A stretch of DNA of 64,000 bases. Source: Anderseniella sp963787895 (lineage in GTDB: Bacteria; Pseudomonadota; Alphaproteobacteria; Rhizobiales; Aestuariivirgaceae). This document shows, piece by piece, positions 1 through 6,721 of the stretch. Position 1 is the first letter of the stretch. Every line of letters begins with the position of its first letter. The stretch spans positions 1 to 64,000 of the forward strand of contig CAWBEX010000001.1 in assembly GCA_963787895.1 (NCBI GenBank), in the 5' to 3' direction. The position numbers and the translations under genes are program-made. The notes under the pieces were generated by a model. That model was not told the DNA's origin. It saw only the letters and a list, made by a program, of their open reading frames with translations, and searched no databases.

Positions 1-337
1 TAGTTTTGTCCGCATTGCAGTCGTTGCCGACTCGATCACTGGATGCCTTCTGGTTGCACATACCCAACTCTTCAGCAAGGTTCAGCAATCCGGTTTCCCG
101 AATGTAGTTGCGGGCTAGGTCGCGGGCTTCCGAAAGCCCCACAATGGGATAACTGCCCAATCCAAGGTCACAGCGCTTTCCTTGCACCATGATTCGCAAC
201 AGCCAGCGCTTGGCGCTCTTGTTGTCCGCAACGAGATAGAGGCCACCACCATCTGCATACCGTCCAGGCTGCGAAATGGCGTCAATCGCCCTGACGGTTA
301 GCTGCTGTGCCTTGTGCCGTCCTGCTGGCTTGTTCAT
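1..337 (-). CDS. Tyrosine recombinase (P4-type integrase), N-terminal part, cut by window edge
   Basis: The first ~79 residues read as the DUF4102/Arm-DNA-binding domain at the N-terminus of P4-type phage integrases: ADGGGLYLVAD, then KRWLLRIMVQGKR, a LGLGSYP turn and LSEARDLARN. Such proteins integrate islands, often at tRNA genes. The ATG is at 337-335 and the frame stays open to base 1, so the catalytic domain, if present, lies outside the window. From about residue 80 the sequence (RETGLLNLAEELGMC...) no longer looks like the usual lysine/arginine-rich linker, which suggests a rearrangement or frameshift. The call rests on the first 79 residues only; whether the gene is intact cannot be judged here. 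Confidence 0.7.
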   Translation of the reverse strand, partial: MNKPAGRHKAQQLTVRAIDAISQPGRYADGGGLYLVADNKSAKRWLLRIMVQGKRCDLGLGSYPIVGLSEARDLARNYIRETGLLNLAEELGMCNQKASSDRVGNDCNADKT

Positions 338-720
338 CGGATTGGCCTTATGTGGGGTATCATGGCAATTCACCCCACATAATAATCTGATTTGCATTGA
401 TGGACAATGACGGTGTTTGATTGAGGAAGGCTATACCAACACTAGAATACTGGGAAAAATCTGGTTGAATTTGACGGGTTTTGACGGATAGTCTAGCGGA
501 CTCCCCCTCCGCCAGTCCTTCCATGGCTGATGCTGCCGCGTACCGGGAGTTGTCTGGATTGCTGGCATCGTATACCAAAGAGTGAAGTTCGCTTCCGGTT
601 GCGCCAAATGTTAAGTGTGCAGAAGCAAAAAAGTGTGTATGTATTACACGTAGTGGACGGCACGGTTTGCTGGCGCGGTAATACTTGCGCATCACGGCGG
701 GCTTTACTGAAGGCAGGAAT
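338..720. other. Intergenic stretch beside the integrase, no supported gene
   Basis: Reading frames of up to about 110 codons exist on both strands, but none has a recognisable domain, good ribosome-binding site or alphaproteobacterial codon pattern. Two short features stand out. One is a near-direct repeat of TTGACGG with surrounding T and G bases at 472-490. The other is GGACTCCCCCTCCGCCA at 498-514, whose end resembles the 3' end of a tRNA-Ser (CTCCGCCA). It lacks a T-loop and any upstream tRNA body, so it is at best a possible attachment-site remnant. Confidence 0.4.
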
Positions 721-1026
721 ATGCGGTTTGAACTAAAAATTGCAGTGGCAGCGACAGCGCTGTTGGTGATGGGCGCGGGATTTGCTCATGCGCAGGCTAT
801 TGACAGTGTAGGCACACGCTTCATTCCGAAGGGTCACAGCTACGACAGCACCAACAAGGGGCTGCCGACGCTCAATTCCTACGAAGATCAGAATAACAAC
901 AGGGCCGACGTGTTCGAGACCGAGATTTACAAGGCGCGCCGCGACCGTGCTTACTGGGATACCTGGGTCAACTCGACCCACGGAACCTATCTGGACGGGC
1001 AGCCAAGGCTTGCGCCTGATTACTAG
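721..1026 (+). CDS. Small secreted protein of unknown function
   Basis: This encodes 101 residues. The start at 721 is chosen because it puts a clean Sec signal peptide at the N-terminus: charged MRFELK, a hydrophobic core, then a signal peptidase site around AHAQA (residues 22-26). An in-frame codon 36 bases upstream would bury the signal. A purine-rich GGCAGGAAT lies just before the ATG. The mature part is hydrophilic, about 75 residues, rich in Asn, Asp, Tyr and Arg, with no cysteine and no domain I recognise. A strong hairpin terminator follows 35 bases after the stop. It is probably periplasmic; the function is unknown. Confidence 0.6.
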   Translation: MRFELKIAVAATALLVMGAGFAHAQAIDSVGTRFIPKGHSYDSTNKGLPTLNSYEDQNNNRADVFETEIYKARRDRAYWDTWVNSTHGTYLDGQPRLAPDY

Positions 1027-1060
1027 TTTGCTTGCAAAACTTTGTTTGGTGGATGATGCG

Positions 1061-1089
1061 AAAGCGGCCCGGTACTTGGGCCGCTTTTT
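1061..1089 (+). terminator. Hairpin terminator between convergent genes
   Basis: Ten-base-pair stem AAAGCGGCCC / GGGCCGCTTT with a 7-base loop and a T run on both strands. It serves the secreted protein gene on the plus strand and can also end the Sel1-like gene on the minus strand. Confidence 0.85.
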
Positions 1090-1104
1090 GATTCACCGCT
1101 GAGA

Positions 1105-1386
1105 TCAACCACGGTTCCTGGCAAATTCCTGGACACGCACCTGCGAACATTGAATCTGCTGTCCATCCAGGCGCTGCGACACACGCAAACGATGCCCCCT
1201 GGCCTTCTGGTGACCGCGTATGGCCGCCAACGAAAACCAGGTATGAGCCTCAACCAGGTCTGACGGGCTTGCATCTGCGCCAGACAACGCAATTCCGCAA
1301 TGAACAAAACCATCTTCGGGCAGGCGGATTTCATCCTGCTTCGGGGTTATGTCACGGTATTCAGCGAGATCTATAATATTGGACAT
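1105..1386 (-). CDS. Sel1-repeat-like small protein
   Basis: This 93-residue protein carries one recognisable Sel1/TPR-like unit at about residues 43-60 (LVEAHTWFSLAAIRGHQKA), followed by a basic helix. The same layout, with a short variable N-terminus, one half-repeat (D-x-V-x-AH-x-WF-x-x-A) and an R/Q-rich C-terminal helix, is seen in small conserved proteins of Hyphomicrobiales. Sel1 repeats bind other proteins, but no partner is evident here. The start codon is a clear ATG at 1386. The gene converges on the secreted protein gene with the shared terminator between them. Confidence 0.6.
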   Translation of the reverse strand: MSNIIDLAEYRDITPKQDEIRLPEDGFVHCGIALSGADASPSDLVEAHTWFSLAAIRGHQKARGHRLRVSQRLDGQQIQCSQVRVQEFARNRG

Positions 1387-1630
1387 GTGTGCATGGCTCC
1401 GGTGTACGCATTACTTGCACAGGACAATGCCAGCCATATGGTCCAGACAGCGTTAAGCAGCATGGTTAGCGGTGAGTAAACCCGATGCGCCAGCATCGGA
1501 ATGAGGATAGAGCAATGGTAAGTGACAGGGTGCAGTCAGCCGCAGAATTTCGCGGTTGACGGGGTTTTCAACACGAGCAGCAGCGTTAACCGCCCGTCAA
1601 CCATGTTTGGCAGTTTCACGCGCATGCCAG

Positions 1631-2338
1631 TTAGCCATGTTTGCCTTGGCCAAACAAAACGGAATGTGCCGCATCATTCGACTTCAGGTCCTCGGGCTTG
1701 CCGCGCCGCGCTTCGCCTACCGCCATGCCACGTATTACCGCTGGTCTGGCGATAACAACCTGAAACCAGCGTTTAAGGTTCGGGTAGTCATCAAGGTTCT
1801 GACCTTGGCGCTTATGTGGTTTGACCCAGCCAATACACGCCATGTCAGCGATGGAATATTCGCCGGCGAGAAATTCGTGGCTGCCAAGCTGCCGGTTCAT
1901 CACCCCATACAGGCGCGCGACCTCGTCAGTATATCGCTTTATGGCGTATGGCAGGTCCTCGCGAGCATAGAATCGGAAATGATGCGCCTGCCCGCACATT
2001 GGACCAAGACCCCCCATTTGCCAGAACAGCCACTCATCTACCTTTATCCGCGTGCGTTCATCAGTCGGATAAAACTGGCCAGTCTTTCGGCCAAGATATT
2101 GCAGGATAGCGCCTGATTCAAAAACCGAAACAGGTTCACCATCTGGCCCTTCAGGATCGATGATTGCCGGCATGCGATTGTTGGGTGCTATCTCCAGGAA
2201 AGAGGGCGCAAACTGTTCGCCCTTCAGAATGTCGATATACCTGACTTCGTACGGCAGGCCGCATTCTTCCAACATGATGGAGATTTTCCAGCCGTTTGGC
2301 GTAGGCCAATAGAAGAGCTCAATAGGTTGTTGCGGCAT
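1631..2338 (-). CDS. Glutathione S-transferase (Nu-class / YghU-YfcG-like)
   Basis: 235 residues in the two-domain GST layout. The N-terminal thioredoxin-like domain holds PTPNGWKISIMLEE, a cis-Pro region NNRMPAI and the ESGAILQYL motif that binds the glutamyl part of glutathione. The all-helical C-terminal domain follows from about residue 95. The PTPNG loop with Asn is typical of Nu-class enzymes such as YfcG and YghU, which act as disulfide-bond reductases using glutathione. The start at 2338 (MPQQPIELFYW) matches the family; the frame extends upstream only as a shadow of the preceding gene. The gene overlaps the end of the EEP-family gene by 20 bases, so the two are probably co-transcribed. 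Confidence 0.88.
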   Translation of the reverse strand: MPQQPIELFYWPTPNGWKISIMLEECGLPYEVRYIDILKGEQFAPSFLEIAPNNRMPAIIDPEGPDGEPVSVFESGAILQYLGRKTGQFYPTDERTRIKVDEWLFWQMGGLGPMCGQAHHFRFYAREDLPYAIKRYTDEVARLYGVMNRQLGSHEFLAGEYSIADMACIGWVKPHKRQGQNLDDYPNLKRWFQVVIARPAVIRGMAVGEARRGKPEDLKSNDAAHSVLFGQGKHG

Positions 2339-3311
2339 CCAATAGTTCCAATTCGGTGACACGACCAGTTGTGGGCAAAACCAGTACTGCACCAACCGGC
2401 AAATGGTCGGACCCGGCAAACCGGCCAGACACAGCAGTGCCGTTGGACTTGATCGAAGGATCAACAAAAATGTGGTCAATGGCAAGCTGTGGCAAGCGCG
2501 GGCCGATTGCTGGCCAGGTTGGTAAACTGGTCAGACGCTGCATACCGGTTTCGGATTTGAAGCTTCGTATCATCACAGAATATGGTGTGGCATTGAAATC
2601 GCCCATGACAATTTTCGGGCCTTCAATCAGGTTCACAACACCAACAAGGTATTTGAGCTGCTCGCGCTGTGCGTTGAAATACGGCGGACGTATAAGGTGT
2701 GTGCCCAAAATCGTCACCCCGCCCCACTCCGGGCCCAGCTGACCGCGCACGTAAACTGGTCCGTGCCATGGTCCCTGCACTCTCGTGTTCGTCAGGGGGT
2801 ATTTGGAAAACATGCTGACCAGCGCCCCCCATTTCGCCTCGTTTGGAAATTGATATGGATATGTCGCCCTTAGCATTGCGCCAATTGACTGTTTGTTCGG
2901 GCCATATTCAACCATCACCACAACATCAGCATCCAGCCGCAAAACCTCTGCTGTTATTGCCTGAAGATCGTGATTGTTCTTCCAGGTGTTGAAAGCGACA
3001 ACTTTCAGCTCGCGCTGTCCGTCTCGCGTCGGGGCTCCACTAACCAGCTCACGTTCAGCCGTATGGGCCCACAGGCCAATTGCCACGACGCCCGCTATCA
3101 TTAGCAGCATGGCCGTCGCTACCTTGCGTGAACGCATGAAGAATCCGGTAGCAAAGGCAATAATGGCTATAACAAAATGCAAGGTGAAATGGCTGAATAC
3201 ATCCAGCACAATCCAGAACTGGCTGAGATAGCTGGTGCCAAGACCAAAACACGCCAACGCCATACCAAGCAAACAGACTACGCGACCGGAGCGGTTTTCA
3301 ACTGGCAGCAT
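2319..3311 (-). CDS. Membrane-anchored endonuclease/exonuclease/phosphatase (EEP) family protein
   Basis: 330 residues. The N-terminus holds about three hydrophobic segments (residues ~10-85), and an EEP-fold domain fills the rest. Visible catalytic motifs are AFNTW (metal/phosphate Asn), VVMVEY (metal Glu), GTHL, GDFNATP (Asp/Asn pair), IDHIFVD and the final SDHLPV containing the catalytic His. This is the architecture of YafD-type membrane EEP proteins, whose substrates are not settled (phosphodiesters of nucleic acids or lipids). The active domain would face away from the membrane, on a side I cannot assign. It lies between a GNAT gene and a GST gene on the same strand. Confidence 0.8.
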   Translation of the reverse strand: MLPVENRSGRVVCLLGMALACFGLGTSYLSQFWIVLDVFSHFTLHFVIAIIAFATGFFMRSRKVATAMLLMIAGVVAIGLWAHTAERELVSGAPTRDGQRELKVVAFNTWKNNHDLQAITAEVLRLDADVVVMVEYGPNKQSIGAMLRATYPYQFPNEAKWGALVSMFSKYPLTNTRVQGPWHGPVYVRGQLGPEWGGVTILGTHLIRPPYFNAQREQLKYLVGVVNLIEGPKIVMGDFNATPYSVMIRSFKSETGMQRLTSLPTWPAIGPRLPQLAIDHIFVDPSIKSNGTAVSGRFAGSDHLPVGAVLVLPTTGRVTELELLDAATTY

Positions 3312-3320
3312 GGCAATGTG

Positions 3321-3836
3321 CTATCCGTGCGACAGGTCATCAGAACCTGCCAGCTTCTTGGTCATTTTCAAGGCCGGGATGTCTGCATCTCCGCCACATG
3401 ATTCAACATTGCCGGAAATTTCCATGCCGTGTGCGGCATAGAACGCAACGGCAGAGCCGTTTTTGGGGTCAACTTCCAGTTCAAGGGTGTTCACGCCGGG
3501 AAAGCAGGTTTCAATTTCTGCAAACAGATCACGGCCTATGCCGCGGCGCTGATGGGCGGGGTGAATATATAGCTGCTTCAATTCCACCTTGCCTGCGACA
3601 CGATCGGCAACGGCGAAGGCTACACCAGCAAGATCAGTACCGTTGTCAGCGACGAGCATCTCTCCATTACGGGCATTGATGTTGGCCTTCACCGCTTCCA
3701 GTGTGTGCCAGCGAGCAATGATTGGTTCTACGGTCGCGGCACCATGGATTGGGGTATAGGTTTCTCGCCAGCTTTTCACCAGCAGATCCCGGATGCGTTC
3801 TGCATCCGCAGGACTGGCTGTGCGAATGAAGAACAT
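3321..3836 (-). CDS. GNAT-family N-acetyltransferase
   Basis: 171 residues with a typical GNAT core: an N-terminal RTASPADAERIRDLL strand-helix, then the acetyl-CoA-binding signature LYIHPAHQRRGIGRDLF (motif A, Q/RxxGxG/A), and LELEVDPKNGSAVAFYAAHGM (motif B). The substrate cannot be predicted from sequence. The stop lies 10 bases before the EEP gene start, and the gene begins 2 bases after the gatB stop, so it sits in a compact minus-strand run starting at gatB. Confidence 0.85.
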   Translation of the reverse strand: MFFIRTASPADAERIRDLLVKSWRETYTPIHGAATVEPIIARWHTLEAVKANINARNGEMLVADNGTDLAGVAFAVADRVAGKVELKQLYIHPAHQRRGIGRDLFAEIETCFPGVNTLELEVDPKNGSAVAFYAAHGMEISGNVESCGGDADIPALKMTKKLAGSDDLSHG

Positions 3837-3838
3837 CC

Positions 3839-5362
3839 CTACTCCACGCCCAGCTTCGATTTCACCATATCGCTGACCACTTGCGGGTTGGCCTTACCAC
3901 CTGTGGCCTTCATGACCTGTCCGACAAACCATCCGGCAAGTGCGGGCTTCTCGAGCGCCTGTTGCACCTTGTCCGGATTGGCAGCGATAACCTCGTCAAC
4001 GGCCTTCTCGATGGCACCGGTATCGGTAACCTGTTTGAGGCCGCGTTCTTCAACCAGCACTTTGGGGTCGCCGCCCTCGGTCCATACAATCTCGAACAGG
4101 TCCTTGGCGATCTTGCCGGAAATTGTCTTGTCACCAATCATGTCGAGAATAGCGCCAAGCTGGCCGGTCGACATTGGGCTGTTCTCGATCTCGATGCCTT
4201 CCTTGTTTAGTCGGCCAAACAGTTCATTGATCACCCAGTTGGCAGCGGTCTTGCCGTCCCTGCCCTTGCCAACCTCTTCAAAATACGCAGCTGACTTCGG
4301 CTCCATGATGAGCACTTCAGCATCGTAAGGGGTCAAGCCGAAGTCGTTGACAAGCCGGGCCTTCTTTTCATCCGGCAACTCAGGGAGTGTTCCCTTGATG
4401 CCGGCGATCCAGTCCGCTGCTATTTCCAGCGGCAGCAGGTCCGGGTCCGGAAAATAGCGGTAATCGTGCGCTTCTTCCTTCGAGCGCATGGAGCGGGTTT
4501 CCATCTTGCGCGGGTCGAACAGCCGTGTCTCCTGGTCAATCGAACCGCCATCCTCCAGAATGTCGATCTGGCGGCGCGCTTCATACTCAATGGCCTGGCC
4601 CATGAAGCGCATCGAATTGACGTTCTTGATCTCACAACGCGTGCCAGGCTCGCCACCCGGCTTGCGGACCGATACATTGACGTCAGCGCGGAGCGAACCC
4701 TCTTCCATGTTGCCGTCACAGGTGCCGAGATACCGCATGATGGTGCGCAACTTGGAGACATAGGCCTTGGCTTCATCCGCTGAACGGATGTGCGGCTTGG
4801 AAACAATCTCCATCAGCGCAACGCCGGAACGGTTCAGGTCCACCATCGACATGGTGGGGTGCTGATCATGGATCGACTTGCCGGCGTCCTGTTCTAGGTG
4901 CAGCCGCTCGATGCCCACGGTAATCTGGCCGCGCTCGCCCATGTCGAGTAGAACTTCGCCCTCCCCGACAATTGGCTGCTTGAACTGGGATATCTGGTAG
5001 CCTTGTGGCAGGTCCGGATAGAAATAGTTCTTTCGGTCAAACACCGAATACTCATTGATTTGCGCATTCAGACCCAAACCGGTGCGCACCGCCTGCTCAA
5101 CGCAGAACTTGTTGATCACCGGCAGCATGCCGGGCATGGCAGCGTCGACCAGCGATACGTGGTCATTCGGCTCGCCGCCATACTCGGCGGAAGCGCCGGA
5201 AAACAGCTTCGATTTCGACGACACCTGGGCGTGAACCTCGAGCCCAATGATGATCTCCCACGGGCCGGTGCCGCCCTCAATCCAGTCCTGCCTGTCAGCT
5301 ACGCGCTCGAATAAGCCCATCGGTTTGAAACCCTGATTCAGTAAGTCATTGCGTGATGGCAT
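3839..5362 (-). CDS. gatB: Aspartyl/glutamyl-tRNA amidotransferase subunit B
   Basis: 507 residues spanning the GatB cradle domain (IIGLEVHAQV around residue 40, FYPDLPQGYQISQ, RLHLEQDAGKSIHD) and the C-terminal GatB/Yqey tail domain. GatCAB converts mischarged Glu-tRNA-Gln (and Asp-tRNA-Asn) to the correct amide in organisms lacking the matching synthetase; subunit B carries the kinase and tRNA-binding parts. Two in-frame ATGs (5362 and 5320) precede the conserved domain by ~35 and ~20 residues; the first has AGGA just upstream and is used here. gatA and gatC are not next to it. Confidence 0.95.
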   Translation of the reverse strand: MPSRNDLLNQGFKPMGLFERVADRQDWIEGGTGPWEIIIGLEVHAQVSSKSKLFSGASAEYGGEPNDHVSLVDAAMPGMLPVINKFCVEQAVRTGLGLNAQINEYSVFDRKNYFYPDLPQGYQISQFKQPIVGEGEVLLDMGERGQITVGIERLHLEQDAGKSIHDQHPTMSMVDLNRSGVALMEIVSKPHIRSADEAKAYVSKLRTIMRYLGTCDGNMEEGSLRADVNVSVRKPGGEPGTRCEIKNVNSMRFMGQAIEYEARRQIDILEDGGSIDQETRLFDPRKMETRSMRSKEEAHDYRYFPDPDLLPLEIAADWIAGIKGTLPELPDEKKARLVNDFGLTPYDAEVLIMEPKSAAYFEEVGKGRDGKTAANWVINELFGRLNKEGIEIENSPMSTGQLGAILDMIGDKTISGKIAKDLFEIVWTEGGDPKVLVEERGLKQVTDTGAIEKAVDEVIAANPDKVQQALEKPALAGWFVGQVMKATGGKANPQVVSDMVKSKLGVE

Positions 5363-5546
5363 TTCCTAACGCGGGCCGCGTGATGCGGCAAGGGCAAAGG
5401 CGGGTTACTTACGCGAAGCATTGAGCGTGTCGTGGGATTGCCCGAGCCTGATGGTGAAGCTGGCAGAAGGTGCCGGGGCATGCCTGCTGGAATAAACAAC
5501 CCGGCCCGGCATGCTGCCGAACCGGGTCGGAATCAGTGTTGCAATA

Positions 5547-6485
5547 TCAGGCTGGCTTTGGCCAGACGAAATCGGGACGCAAGCCTTCATAAACCGGGCG
5601 CCCGTCTTTTGGCTTGGGATTACCGGTCTTTGGATCATAAAAGGCATGATACGTCGCCGGCATACTTGCAGTGTCATGACCCATGAGGTTCGGCACAATC
5701 ACACGAATGCGCTTCTCCTTGTCGTCCAGCATGATCGGCGTACCGCAATCCTTACACGTACACAGTTCAAGTGGACCCTTGGGATTGGCCGCATTGAACG
5801 GTTGCCGGTTCAGATTTGCAGCATTGCTGACGCTTAGGTCGCCATGCTTGAAAAATACCACATGGGTTGAAAGCTGGCCTGTAACACTTTTGCAGACCGA
5901 GCAATGACAGGTGTGATTGTCGATCGGGGACATATTTGCCACGGTGTGGACGTGATCGCAGCCCCCAACGAACTTGCCCGCTGGCTTGCCGGATGCAACG
6001 AGCATGCCGGCAATCTTTTCCGAGATCAGACCAAGGACTGCACCAATCGCCATTGACACGGCTACTGCCGCACCCACCTTGACAATGCCACCGGGGCCTT
6101 CACCATAACTTGCGCCGGCCATCAGGAACAGCGCAGCAGTCGATGCATAGCCGTAGACCGCCGCCGGGATAGCTCCGAGCAACGGCAGTTTTGCACCAAG
6201 TATCATAACCAGAACGGTGATACCGACACAAATGCCGGCATTGATTGCCGACACACCCATACTTGTAAGTGCAATCAACGCAGCAACCGCACAAACGATA
6301 CCCCAAACATGGGCAATGAGAGAGTTCTTGAGCCCTTCTTCCTTGCCCCCGCTATGGAAAAAGCTGCCCCAGGCAATAAAGATCGCCCAAATCAAAACAA
6401 AAGCGCTTCCAAGGCTGACTGCCGCCCACGTGGCAAGCCCCCCCATCACGCCGATAGTCACGGCAAGTGCTGTAATGATATCCAT
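5547..6485 (-). CDS. DUF1097 membrane protein fused to a GFA/CENP-V zinc domain
   Basis: 312 residues. Residues ~1-175 form a DUF1097-like integral membrane domain with about five hydrophobic helices (compare E. coli YcdZ). Residues ~185-310 resemble the GFA (glutathione-dependent formaldehyde-activating)/CENP-V zinc fold, with CHCSVCKSVTG and a later CTCKDCGTPI supplying Cys ligands. The usual first GFA motif (G-x-C-x-C-G) is reduced to GGCDHVHT, so one zinc site may be missing or changed. The start at 6485 is set by the strong GAGGAGGAAACT ribosome-binding site. Both halves read without interruption, so I take the fusion as real. The function is unknown; the domain pair suggests a membrane-tethered small-molecule or metal role. 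Confidence 0.75.
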   Translation of the reverse strand: MDIITALAVTIGVMGGLATWAAVSLGSAFVLIWAIFIAWGSFFHSGGKEEGLKNSLIAHVWGIVCAVAALIALTSMGVSAINAGICVGITVLVMILGAKLPLLGAIPAAVYGYASTAALFLMAGASYGEGPGGIVKVGAAVAVSMAIGAVLGLISEKIAGMLVASGKPAGKFVGGCDHVHTVANMSPIDNHTCHCSVCKSVTGQLSTHVVFFKHGDLSVSNAANLNRQPFNAANPKGPLELCTCKDCGTPIMLDDKEKRIRVIVPNLMGHDTASMPATYHAFYDPKTGNPKPKDGRPVYEGLRPDFVWPKPA

Positions 6486-6693
6486 AGTTTCCTCCTCGCT
6501 TAGCACCCCTGGTGCTGCATGCCTGTGCAATTGAAAATTTTTCAGGCATACGGACAGATCGTCGTAACAGTGGGACAAAAGTCAAGATGTCGTTTCATTT
6601 TGAGAACAAGGTTGTTTCCGGTGGAAAACCCCAAACTATCTGCCCATATGTCGCGTAGAGTGTCAGTAACCTCTCAACCTCCCCGTTGCGTGC

Positions 6694-6708
6694 GTTCCCT
6701 CTTTGATC
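6694..6708 (+). promoter_or_regulatory. Candidate LexA (SOS) box upstream of uvrA
   Basis: GTTC-CCTCTTT-GATC matches the alphaproteobacterial LexA operator GTTC-N7-GTTC with one mismatch and ends 13 bases before the uvrA ATG. uvrA is a classic LexA target in this class. The match is imperfect, so this is an inference. Confidence 0.45.
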
Positions 6709-6721
6709 TAGCAGTAATGTC

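Noticed and set aside
498..514. A tRNA-Ser gene end
   Set aside because: Only the CTCCGCCA end matches; no T-arm, anticodon arm or acceptor partner is present upstream.
360..695. A 111-codon open frame on the minus strand with basic and Ser-rich sequence
   Set aside because: No signal, domain, ribosome-binding site or family resemblance; it lies in DNA beside the integrase and looks like a random open frame.
1387..1630. Short frames between the Sel1-like and GST genes
   Set aside because: One 28-codon frame opens with ATG but has no ribosome-binding site and no recognisable product.
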